A stretch of DNA of 64,000 nt, taken from Dickeya dianthicola NCPPB 453 (GTDB taxonomy: Bacteria; Pseudomonadota; Gammaproteobacteria; Enterobacterales; Enterobacteriaceae). The notes under the pieces were generated by a model that saw only the letters and a program-made list of their open reading frames with translations, ran no database searches and was not told the DNA's origin. A program made the translations under genes and the position numbers. The DNA lies in the NCBI RefSeq assembly GCF_000365305.1, contig NZ_CM001841.1, forward strand, positions 4,130,052-4,194,051. The letters run 5' to 3'. Shown here one piece after another: positions 54,494 to 63,065 of this stretch (position 1 is the stretch's first letter; every line of letters begins with the position of its first letter).

Positions 54494-54901
54494 TCAGTCG
54501 AGCGCGACCACCTCGTGGCTGTGGGTAATGTTCACCGCTTTTTCCAGCATCAGCGCCACCGAGCAGTACTTTTCCGCCGACAGCGATACCGCACGCTCCA
54601 CGGCTTTGTCGCTCAATCCTTTGCCGGTCACAATAAAGTGCAGGTTAATGGCGGTGAACAGGCGCGGCGCCTCTTCACGGCGTTCCGACGTCAGGCGAAC
54701 CTCGCAATCCACCACGTCGTGACGGCCTTTTTGCAGAATAGACACCACATCGATGGCGCTGCATCCGCCTGCCGCCATCAGCACCATTTCCATCGGGCTG
54801 GGCGCTTTGTCACCGGCGTTGCCGTCCATCAGCAATTGATGCCCGGACGCGGACTCACCCAGAAACGTCAACCCTTCAACCCATTTCACCCGAGCCTGCA
54901 T
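54494..54901 (-). CDS. yhfA: YhfA, OsmC-like protein
   Basis: 135-aa OsmC/Ohr-fold protein. Two cysteines sit at the fold's redox positions, in AAGGCSAIDVV and AEKYCSVALM, so peroxide reduction is possible but not shown. Begins MQARVKWVEGLTFLGESASG as in E. coli. Convergent with prkB and divergent from crp. Confidence 0.92.
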   Translation of the reverse strand: MQARVKWVEGLTFLGESASGHQLLMDGNAGDKAPSPMEMVLMAAGGCSAIDVVSILQKGRHDVVDCEVRLTSERREEAPRLFTAINLHFIVTGKGLSDKAVERAVSLSAEKYCSVALMLEKAVNITHSHEVVALD

Positions 54902-55227
54902 AAATTTGCCCTCAATCAATTATTTTTGAAATTTTGCACCGCTTATGTATAAAAAAGCCTGATAATCAGAGCTTAATCATGCTGAAGCGAGACAACACGA
55001 GACACTACACTCAACCTGTGTTACAAACAAAAGCGTAAGCCGATGTGTATTGAGTCTCTGCCTGACCGGCCACCGGCTTGCTGGCGTCATCTGATAGACA
55101 GCCTCAGTATATTTCCTGACGTCATTCCGCCAGGACGGAATTGAATTATAACTATGTTATCACGCCGTACAGGGAACTCTGAGCCCTGTGATTTGCGCAG
55201 TGAATTAACAACAGAGGATAACAGCGA
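54902..55227. promoter_or_regulatory. Divergent yhfA-crp regulatory region
   Basis: 326 bp between divergent genes. In E. coli this region carries CRP and Fis sites that autoregulate crp; I could not find a convincing TGTGA-N6-TCACA site here. A hairpin ACAGGG/CCCTGT (55169-55189) lies in the likely crp 5' untranslated region, and AACAGAGGATAACAGCG precedes the crp ATG. Confidence 0.5.
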
Positions 55228-55860
55228 ATGGTTCTCGGCAAACCGCAAACAGACCCGACTCTCGAATGGTTCCTTTCTCATTGCCACATTCACAAGTACC
55301 CATCGAAGAGCACTCTGATTCATCAGGGTGAAAAAGCAGAGACGCTTTACTACATCGTGAAAGGCTCGGTTGCCGTGCTGATCAAGGATGAAGAAGGCAA
55401 GGAAATGATTCTGTCTTATCTGAATCAGGGTGATTTTATCGGCGAACTTGGCTTGTTCGAAGATGGGCAGGAACGCAGTGCATGGGTCCGGGCGAAAACC
55501 GCCTGCGAAGTCGCTGAGATTTCCTATAAAAAATTCCGCCAGCTGATTCAGGTCAACCCGGATATTCTGATGCGGTTGTCCTCGCAGATGGCGCGCCGCC
55601 TGCAGGTAACCTCGCAGAAAGTCGGCAACCTGGCGTTCCTCGACGTGACCGGTCGTATCGCACAAACCCTACTCAACCTGGCCAAGCAGCCGGACGCCAT
55701 GACCCACCCGGACGGCATGCAAATCAAAATCACCCGGCAGGAGATCGGTCAGATTGTCGGCTGTTCCCGCGAAACCGTCGGTCGTATCCTGAAGATGCTC
55801 GAAGATCAGAACCTGATCTCCGCCCACGGTAAAACCATCGTGGTGTACGGCACCCGCTGA
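55228..55860 (+). CDS. crp: cAMP receptor protein CRP
   Basis: Global cAMP-dependent transcription factor. 210 aa and almost identical to the E. coli protein: cAMP-binding beta-roll ([18 protein letters not shown]), dimer helix with the cAMP contacts around VTSQKVG, and the HTH recognition helix [13 protein letters not shown]. The few differences seen by eye are conservative (E to D, A to S, E to Q). In soft-rot bacteria CRP activates pectinase genes, which is background knowledge. Confidence 0.98.
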   Translation: MVLGKPQTDPTLEWFLSHCHIHKYPSKSTLIHQGEKAETLYYIVKGSVAVLIKDEEGKEMILSYLNQGDFIGELGLFEDGQERSAWVRAKTACEVAEISYKKFRQLIQVNPDILMRLSSQMARRLQVTSQKVGNLAFLDVTGRIAQTLLNLAKQPDAMTHPDGMQIKITRQEIGQIVGCSRETVGRILKMLEDQNLISAHGKTIVVYGTR

Positions 55861-55893
55861 TTATCATCCACCGGATCAAAATCAGCCGGATCA

Positions 55894-55921
55894 AAAAGAG
55901 CGTGCCCAGGCACGCTCTTTT
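55894..55921. terminator. Bidirectional terminator between crp and argD
   Basis: AAAGAGCGTGCC and GGCACGCTCTTT form a 12-bp perfect stem with a 2-nt separation (CA), with a T-rich end on the plus side and an A-rich one before it. It serves both convergent genes. Confidence 0.9.
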
Positions 55922-55948
55922 CGTTTTAGTCGCGAGAAAAACCGCGGG

Positions 55949-57220
<1,272 letters not shown>

Positions 57221-57257
57221 ATAAATATGCATAAAAAATCAAAAAGACGCAATCATT

Positions 57258-57276
57258 AATCCGGTAATGCCGGATT
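57258..57276 (-). terminator. Hairpin after pabA
   Basis: AATCCGG and CCGGATT form a 7-bp stem with a 5-nt loop about 17 nt after the pabA stop; TTTTTG lies about 15 nt further on the minus strand, so it is a weak terminator at best. Confidence 0.45.
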
Positions 57277-57292
57277 TGCGCCCGCTATCCAT

Positions 57293-57868
57293 CTATAAAT
57301 CAAGGAAATTTCGCAGTAGCTGATGCCCCTGCTGGCTGAGAATGCTTTCCGGGTGGAACTGCACGCCTTCCAGCGGCAGCGAGCGGTGGCGCACACCCAT
57401 GATCTCGTCCATTCCGGCGTCGTTCTCGGTCCAGGCGGTCACCTCGAAACAATCGGGCAGCGAATCCTTTTCCAGGACCAGCGAGTGATAACGGGTGACG
57501 GTCAGCGGGTTGGCCAGCCCGGCGAACACGCCGCAGCCGGTGTGCCGCACCGGCGATGTTTTGCCATGCATCACCTGACGGGCGCGCACTACCCGCGCGC
57601 CGAACGCCTGCCCCAGCGCCTGATGCCCCAGACACACCCCCAGGATAGGCAGCGTGCCGGCAAAATGTCGGATGGCCGCCAGCGAAATCCCGGCGTCATC
57701 CGGCGTACAGGGGCCGGGGGAAATCACCAGCCGTCGCGGCGCTAACTGCTCGATGTCCGCCAGCGTCAGCGCATCATTACGCCTGACCAGCACCTCCGCC
57801 CCCAGCTCGCAAAAATACTGATACAGGTTGTAGGTAAAAGAGTCGTAGTTGTCGATAAGTAGCAGCAT
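57293..57868 (-). CDS. pabA: Aminodeoxychorismate synthase glutaminase subunit PabA
   Basis: Supplies ammonia from glutamine to PabB for p-aminobenzoate, hence folate. 191-aa class I glutamine amidotransferase with C79 (GVCLGHQ), H172 and E174 (QFHPES) and the oxyanion motif [14 protein letters not shown] 57868 matches E. coli; the frame is open 66 codons upstream without homology. The fic gene that follows pabA in E. coli order is not present here. Confidence 0.95.
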   Translation of the reverse strand: MLLLIDNYDSFTYNLYQYFCELGAEVLVRRNDALTLADIEQLAPRRLVISPGPCTPDDAGISLAAIRHFAGTLPILGVCLGHQALGQAFGARVVRARQVMHGKTSPVRHTGCGVFAGLANPLTVTRYHSLVLEKDSLPDCFEVTAWTENDAGMDEIMGVRHRSLPLEGVQFHPESILSQQGHQLLRNFLDL

Positions 57869-58101
57869 ATCTTTATCTATCAGCGGGTGGATGACGTTAC
57901 GCGCGTTGCAGAGATCATACCTAACACAGCATGATGCAAAATGAATGACGTCAAGTCTGAAGAGTTGAGGCACGGTTGTCCAGATGCACGTCTGAAACCG
58001 CCGGAGAAGAAAGTAAATGAAGAAAATAAAGTGAACGTGCGCCGATGCCGGGGAAAGCCCGGCCATGTCATGACCGGGAGGTTAAGAAAGGGAGCCGGCT
58101 G

Positions 58102-59307
58102 TCACCCGGTTTCATCACGCAGCACCACCGGGTTGAATTTTTTCCGAAATTCAATGGGTGTAACGCCGGTATAGCGTTTGAACATCTTCTCAAAATGGCT
58201 CAGGTCGCCATAGCCGCAATCCAGATAGAGGTTGGTAATCCGGCTCATGGGGTGGCATTCCAGCCGCTGGCAGGCATAGAAAATGCGGGTCTGATTCAAA
58301 ATCTGCTTAAACGACAGCCTGAGGCTGTGCTTGAGCAGATAGGAGAGATGCGACGGGCTGATGTGGGAATTTTCCGCCAGCTCAATCAGCGTCACCTCCT
58401 GCTGGAAATGTTCGCCCAGATACAGCAGCGCCTTGATCACCGACGGGTGAAACTGCTGCAACGCGACCTGATCGCGGCTGAGCACCGCATCGCACAATGA
58501 ACGGTTAATCCGTTGCCGCTCGCCCGGCGGCGTCTGCCCCGTTCGGGTCACGATTTGCGGCAGAATGCCGCTGGCCTGCGCCAGGTCTATCTCGGCGTCG
58601 TCGCTGAGCATCAACAGCCGGGCGATACTGTGCCACAGTTGCCGCACATTGCCGGGCCAGTCGTAATGATGCAGGTGAAACAGCACCTCAGGGTGCAACG
58701 TCTGGCGGGCGGACTGACGATACGCCTGCCAGGCGGCATGAACCAGTTCGGCGATATCCTGCGTTCTGCCTTTCAGGGCCGGCACCGACAGCGACTGGCA
58801 GCCAAATGCCGACACCAGTTGCGCGCCGGGCTGCGCCGGCGACGCGCGTTGCTCCGTCAGCGTCGCAATCAGCCCGAACACCAGGCGCAATTCGCTCCGC
58901 CTGGCATGTTCCACCCGAAGCAGCGCCAGCGCCTTCTGCTGCTGCTGCTCGGTCAGCGTATCAAAGCCAGGAATACACAAGGTTAGCCGGCAATCGTCGG
59001 GAATAGCGGCAAGTGCCTCCCCCAGCCGTTTGGTGGGGTCGCCCTCGCCGCTTAGCTCCACATAGCGCCCCTGCAACGCCTGCAGTCTGGCGCGAATATA
59101 GCCGGTGATTTCAGACAGGTCCGCACCCGGCTCGCCAGAAAGCAGAATCGGCCTGCCGGATAACATCAACCGATCGATCCGGTCACGCAATACCGAGGGT
59201 AAAAAGATAAATTCCGGGATATGTCGCCCCACCGAATAGCCCGTGAGGGGTATTTTTTCGGCAGGAATACTTTTAAATTTACCAGGTAGTATATTTTCTG
59301 TTTTCAC
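58102..59307 (-). CDS. Regulator with degenerate sigma-54-type AAA domain and AraC DNA-binding domain
   Basis: 401-aa protein with unusual architecture. Residues about 45-225 follow the fold of sigma-54 activator AAA domains (LSGEPGADLSEI at 57-67, PALKGRTQDI at 176-185, YDWPGNVRQL at 215-224), but the Walker A lysine, the acidic Walker B pair and the GAFTGA loop are missing, so ATP hydrolysis and sigma-54 contact are unlikely. Residues about 285-390 are an AraC-type double HTH (TLIELAENSHISPSHLSYLL and ITNLYLDCGYGDLSHFEKMF). It lies downstream of the peptide-protease locus on the same strand and may control it. Confidence 0.83.
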   Translation of the reverse strand: MKTENILPGKFKSIPAEKIPLTGYSVGRHIPEFIFLPSVLRDRIDRLMLSGRPILLSGEPGADLSEITGYIRARLQALQGRYVELSGEGDPTKRLGEALAAIPDDCRLTLCIPGFDTLTEQQQQKALALLRVEHARRSELRLVFGLIATLTEQRASPAQPGAQLVSAFGCQSLSVPALKGRTQDIAELVHAAWQAYRQSARQTLHPEVLFHLHHYDWPGNVRQLWHSIARLLMLSDDAEIDLAQASGILPQIVTRTGQTPPGERQRINRSLCDAVLSRDQVALQQFHPSVIKALLYLGEHFQQEVTLIELAENSHISPSHLSYLLKHSLRLSFKQILNQTRIFYACQRLECHPMSRITNLYLDCGYGDLSHFEKMFKRYTGVTPIEFRKKFNPVVLRDETG

Positions 59308-59762
59308 GGGAAAGTCCTTTATTCAATTCCTGCCAGTACACATTTCACAATATACCCGTCATACTTCAAGTTGCAGGTGCGTTAGCTTTCCTGAAATTCG
59401 AATTAGTTGAGATATAAAATGCGCCCCTTCATCAGAAATGGCGTGGCTTCTGCAACACGCCCCTCTCATTCAAACCGCTATTCCGACAATCAAAACGAAT
59501 CCGTAGATTCTGTCGATAGACTCTCTGGACAACCCCTGGTAAAAATAATGTAAATCCCTTTACTGATTTTTTACTCGTTATCACCGCTGTATCGGGATAA
59601 AAATAAATGCGTTCCCTGCTGGTATTAAATTTAGCCCAATAAATATTCAGCATGATTGTATCACTGAATAAATTATCATTATTTTACGTGACCGTTTTTA
59701 TCACAAAGATAAAAATTGGATCATTACCATAATCATTAAAATATTATTTTCTATATCCACAA
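59308..59762. other. AT-rich intergenic region
   Basis: 455 bp without a supported gene. It contains part of a dispersed enterobacterial repeat near its left end and a 73-codon open frame (59432-59653, minus) with no ribosome binding site or recognisable similarity. AT content is much higher than in the housekeeping genes. Confidence 0.6.
59352..59387. repeat. Partial dispersed enterobacterial repeat
   Basis: The stretch beginning ATACCCGTCATACTTCAAG and continuing TTGCAGGTGCGTTAGCT matches a short repeat that I recall as common in Pectobacterium, Serratia and Yersinia intergenic DNA. Only the left part is present. Identification is from memory of sequence, not a search. Confidence 0.6.
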
Positions 59763-60094
59763 TCAGATTTTATTTGCATCACGAAGCACTAGCATCTGAT
59801 ATAAATCAGCAAAAATAAATGCGATATATTTATACTCATCAGAATTAAAATCACAGGATACATAATCATGTGATTGCAGCACGAGATTCTCCTCGGTGAC
59901 ATCAAAGAACTTGGCAAATTTATACAGCGTCTGCCTGGAGACTGGCTTGCCTAACTCCGCTCTTTTTATTGTAGAGATAGAGATATAACACTTTGATTCA
60001 AGGCTTTGTTCTGACAGTTCCTCCTGACTTAATTTTTTTTTAACCTGAGGTCTTTGATCACTGCTGTGTTCACCATAAATCCGTTGTTAGACAT
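59763..60094 (-). pseudogene. XRE-type helix-turn-helix regulator interrupted at an A9 run
   Basis: From ATG 60094 (ribosome binding site GAGGGGAATGT) the frame reads MSNNGFMVNTAVIKDLRLKK and hits TAA right after a run of nine A (plus-strand T run, 60033-60041). One additional A would restore a 110-aa protein: LSQEELSEQS, STIKRAELGKPVSRQTLYKF, AKFFDVTEENL, a clear Cro/CI-type HTH. The second half lacks its own start codon. The break could be a mutation, a base-calling error, phase variation or functional transcriptional slippage. It lies between the peptide gene and the AAA-AraC regulator. Confidence 0.75.
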
Positions 60095-60321
60095 ACATTC
60101 CCCTCTGCAATCAAAATCAATACGCTTTTTCATGGTGTTATTTTAAGATACCAGACTGCATTCACAGCTGATTGCTATTTATGCACACCAGCTTATGCGC
60201 ACCAGCCACAATAAAGCATATCAATTAGTTATGATGTAAATTCACCGAACGTAATATCCCCTGACTTCGACAATACAATTAATACCAGACTGTATTTTAT
60301 TATTTACTTTTATTATAAAGA
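60095..60321. other. Regulatory-looking intergenic region between peptide gene and XRE gene
   Basis: AT-rich DNA with a 15-bp motif ATACCAGACTGYATT at 60148-60162 and again at 60282-60296 (one mismatch), and a short direct repeat GCACACCAGC/GCGCACCAGC near 60183-60207. No coding region was seen. Confidence 0.5.
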
Positions 60322-60353
60322 AATGGTGCATGACCATTCGGTCATGCACCATT
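60322..60353 (-). terminator. Terminator directly after the 49-aa peptide gene
   Basis: AATGGTGCATGACC and GGTCATGCACCATT form a 14-bp perfect stem with a 4-nt loop, starting 5 nt beyond the stop codon, followed on the minus strand by TTTCTTTAT. Its strength and closeness suggest an abundant, defined small transcript. Confidence 0.88.
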
Positions 60354-60358
60354 GTCGA

Positions 60359-60508
60359 TTAGCTCAGCACGCCGGACAGCGCGCCCTGGCCTGCTTTTTT
60401 CAGCAGATTCAGCGCCTGGCCCCAGAAAGCCGGGTTAACGCCGGACGCTTTGGCTTCAGCAACACGGTTAGCGCGATTGACATTCTGTGCTTGGGTTGGA
60501 AGTTTCAT
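60359..60508 (-). CDS. Candidate precursor peptide of a PatA/PatG-like protease
   Basis: 49-aa peptide not listed in standard families I recognise. The N-terminal half is hydrophilic (MKLPTQAQNVNRANRVAEAK) and the C-terminal half (PAFWGQALNLLKKAGQGALS then GVLS) would form an amphipathic helix with two lysines and glycine hinges, like a helical antimicrobial peptide. No cysteine, one threonine and three serines, so not a heterocycle-rich core. AAGGAG lies 7 nt before ATG. It follows the protease gene by 107 bp and has its own strong terminator. Leader/core division, probably near the AEAK-ASGVNP region, is inference. Confidence 0.75.
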   Translation of the reverse strand: MKLPTQAQNVNRANRVAEAKASGVNPAFWGQALNLLKKAGQGALSGVLS

Positions 60509-60543
60509 GGTTATTTCTCCTTGAGTGTATTTGTATTACGTTT

Positions 60544-60557
60544 TGGGGATATCCCCA
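60544..60557. promoter_or_regulatory. Perfect 14-bp palindrome upstream of the peptide gene
   Basis: TGGGGATATCCCCA is a perfect palindrome centred about 42 bp before the peptide ATG, in the 107-bp gap after the protease gene. It could be an operator or an mRNA stem-loop. Confidence 0.5.
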
Positions 60558-60615
60558 GGTTAATGCCCCTGATTGGCGGCAAAGCTGAAAAACGGTGTGA
60601 ATTGGCAAGCCGATA

Positions 60616-62580
60616 TTAATAGGCATGCCAGCTGCGCAGCGTGCCGATGGTGACCGGCATGACATCGCTGACGTCAATGGTGTAGCGATACAGTTTACGT
60701 GCGGCGGTGAGGCGTTCTTTCGGGTTGAAGAATTCCAGCACCACGTCCCAGCAATCAGATTCCGGGCGGCTGACCGGGCTGCGCTCCGCACCGATCTTGT
60801 TCAGGAATAACCCTTCGGCGAACGCGTCGTCGAAGATTTCCTTCATCTGATAGGCATTGGTGGCCGCATAGTTAATGGCGCGTTCATTCGACTCGTAACC
60901 CCGGTTACGCAGTTCGTAATAAATGCGGTTGATAAAGTTGACCAGTTCCTTGGATTTCGGCGTACCGACGGCGCTTTCCCCCATCAGCATCTTGGAAATA
61001 TCCTGGGATTCCCAGTTGAACATGCCGCGCAATACCGGACTGATGGTAGGGATCACCTGGCCGTTGAACAAACGGGTTTCGCCGTTGATAATCCCGGCGA
61101 TGGAAACGCGCTCCACGCCTTTGGTTTCCTGTTCGTACAGGAATTCCACCAAACGGGCATATTCCAGCACCGCGAACTGCGTATCCGGTTTAATAGCATA
61201 AACCGGAATGCCGTCTATTTTCAGCGTCCAGATGAGCGCGTTGGATTGCTCCGCATTGTCGCCGGTATTCAAATGCTCGGCCATTTGCACCGGATCGAAC
61301 GGGTAACCGCTTTTATTTCCCATCACCTGGGTAAAATAATCCAGCCGCGCCTCGGTGCCGAAGTCATAGCCGACCTGGCCGATGACAAAGATCTTTTCCT
61401 GATCGCGAACCGTGCGCGCATCCAGCAACGAGGATTGCGGCATAACCCGCCGGGCTGGAGCATGAACATAGTGATTGGCTGCCGGATCGCTGATTTTCGA
61501 TAACGACAGGCCAGCGGCGCGCGATGGGGCGCCCGCTTCCGGGCTCAGGCTGGAAGGCGCCAGCACCTCATCGTCGTCCAGCTCGACATCCTGAATGTCC
61601 TCATGGGCGTCGATAATCGAGGGAACCAGCAGCTCCACGGCGGCGGGTTCGACCATTTTCTCTTCAGTTGACATGGTGGTGATCCTTTTTGGTGGTTGGT
61701 GATAGAATTCCTGTGCTATTTGCCGGAATAATTTCTGAATATTTAATCGGTAGACAACTGACTCCCGATTACCTGCCGTTGACAACACGAGTGGGGTGGC
61801 TGTATTAAACAGCACGTCCCGAATCATTTGTGACGCACGACGATCGTTTGCTACATTCATCGCCCTCATGATTAATGCCGATACCGCCGACACCACCGGG
61901 GCAGAAAAACTGCTACCAGATACAACAGACAGATCATAATTCGGCGTAGCAACAGGGATTGATACACCAGACGCCAGCAACATTTTCTTTCTCAGTTTCA
62001 CCCCGTGGTTATTAAATGAGGCGGGCAATCCCTCTTTATCACAAGCGCCGACGGCCAGAACAAAATCCATCGACGCCGGTAATGACTCGCTATTGCGGCC
62101 TTCATTACCGACAGCCGCGATAATCAATACGCCTTCTTTTTCACAATCGCCAACGGCTTTACGTAATTCATCCGTTCCCTGGCCATTAACCGATAATGAC
62201 GCGCCGCTGACATTGATAATACGACACCCCTTTAAACGGGCATCACGAATGGCTTTTGCCAGCGTGCGCTCAGAGCAGCCATGAATATTCCCCCATTCAT
62301 CTTCATGAAACACGGGAATACTCAGCAGGGTTGCCGCCGGTGCGATGCCAACGCCTTTTCCACCGATAATACTGCCCACTGCCGTACCGTGTGAGGTGCT
62401 TTTATTTGTCTGCGCAGAAAGGCATTCAATAGCTAAATGATTTAATATCGGATGCTGGCAATCAATGGCGCCATCAATAATACCGATTTTTATTCCTTCT
62501 CCATTTACCCCCAATTGCTGTAAATCAGAAAGTGGGTTATCCAATAATGCATCATGAGTGTTCGACGGGTGTATCATCAT
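60616..62580 (-). CDS. Subtilisin-family protease fused to a PatA/PatG-like (cyanobactin maturation) domain
   Basis: 654 aa without a signal peptide. Residues about 20-285 are an S8 subtilisin domain with D36 (GIIDGAID), H64 (SHGTAVG), oxyanion N159 (AAVGNEG) and S224 (SGSSFSAP). A linker rich in E, P and A (300-370) leads to a C-terminal domain (about 390-654, SLLDARTVRDQEKIFVIGQV to RSWHAY) of the kind found at the C-termini of cyanobactin maturation proteases PatA and PatG. AGGAAAGAGA precedes the ATG. ATG codon 303 (61674) has its own ribosome binding site. No cyclodehydratase or oxidase gene lies nearby. Cleavage of the adjacent 49-aa peptide is the inferred role. Confidence 0.85.
   Translation of the reverse strand: MMIHPSNTHDALLDNPLSDLQQLGVNGEGIKIGIIDGAIDCQHPILNHLAIECLSAQTNKSTSHGTAVGSIIGGKGVGIAPAATLLSIPVFHEDEWGNIHGCSERTLAKAIRDARLKGCRIINVSGASLSVNGQGTDELRKAVGDCEKEGVLIIAAVGNEGRNSESLPASMDFVLAVGACDKEGLPASFNNHGVKLRKKMLLASGVSIPVATPNYDLSVVSGSSFSAPVVSAVSALIMRAMNVANDRRASQMIRDVLFNTATPLVLSTAGNRESVVYRLNIQKLFRQIAQEFYHQPPKRITTMSTEEKMVEPAAVELLVPSIIDAHEDIQDVELDDDEVLAPSSLSPEAGAPSRAAGLSLSKISDPAANHYVHAPARRVMPQSSLLDARTVRDQEKIFVIGQVGYDFGTEARLDYFTQVMGNKSGYPFDPVQMAEHLNTGDNAEQSNALIWTLKIDGIPVYAIKPDTQFAVLEYARLVEFLYEQETKGVERVSIAGIINGETRLFNGQVIPTISPVLRGMFNWESQDISKMLMGESAVGTPKSKELVNFINRIYYELRNRGYESNERAINYAATNAYQMKEIFDDAFAEGLFLNKIGAERSPVSRPESDCWDVVLEFFNPKERLTAARKLYRYTIDVSDVMPVTIGTLRSWHAY
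61674..61690 (-). promoter_or_regulatory. Internal ribosome binding site and start codon inside the protease gene
   Basis: AAGGATCACCACC-ATG occurs in frame at codon 303, exactly between the subtilisin and PatG-like domains. Initiation here would yield a separate 352-aa C-terminal protein beginning MSTEEKMVEPAAVELL. This suggests either dual products or a former two-gene arrangement. Confidence 0.5.
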
Positions 62581-62871
62581 TCTCTTTCCTGAATGTGGAA
62601 TTTAAAATCCCCGGTGTTTGTAAACCACTCCATTTGCAAGAGAATAACAACCGTGATTATCGCACAAGTTATCAGCAATCATTCCGGTTATATTTTCTTT
62701 CACTCTGGAACTGGCGCAGAACATTCACACAGCAAATACGGTATTTCTCAATAAATGCTCGCCATCGATTTATTGTTTTAAAACGTCCTGACAAGTTGCT
62801 CATTTATCTTGGACTAATAAATTTATAGTAGCCTTACTTAAAAAATATTTTGGTATCACTTTAGTATCAGT

Positions 62872-62916
62872 TTTATCAGTTCCATGTGGCTCAATAGGTT
62901 ACATGTAACTGATAAA
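62872..62916. promoter_or_regulatory. Long imperfect inverted repeat containing a perfect 12-bp palindrome
   Basis: Arms TTTATCAGTTCCATGT and ACATGTAACTGATAAA pair at 15 of 16 positions around a 13-bp spacer. The right arm is itself part of the perfect palindrome GTTACATGTAAC (62898-62909). Located about 290 bp before the protease start, it looks like an operator for a dimeric or tetrameric regulator. Confidence 0.5.
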
Positions 62917-63002
62917 TAAAATACTGAACGCTTATTGAATGTTCCTCTCCTTTTTAAAACGGATAATTATTCATCCCGGCGCGGCGAATACCTGTTCCTG
63001 AT

Positions 63003-63033
63003 AAAACCGGAGCCGCCTGCAACTCCGGTATTT
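63003..63033 (-). terminator. Terminator downstream of the GH19 gene
   Basis: ACCGGAG and CTCCGGT form a 7-bp stem with a 10-nt loop, followed on the minus strand by TTTTAT, about 35 nt after the gene's stop. Confidence 0.75.
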
Positions 63034-63065
63034 TCCGCTTGTCAGGCTAAGCCGCCTGCCGCTTC

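Larger units (their letters stand above)
62581..63065. other. AT-rich intergenic region upstream of the protease gene
   Basis: 485 bp. It holds a 40-codon minus-strand open frame with two cysteines ending 21 nt before the protease start (62602-62724, no ribosome binding site), a long inverted repeat (62872-62916) and the GH19 gene terminator. It most likely contains the protease promoter. Confidence 0.6.

Noticed and set aside
59432-59653. 73-codon open frame on the minus strand
   Set aside because: No ribosome binding site, no recognisable family, and it lies in AT-rich DNA beside a dispersed repeat.
62532-62828. 98-codon plus-strand frame over the protease 5' end
   Set aside because: Begins inside the protease gene on the opposite strand and has no start signal.
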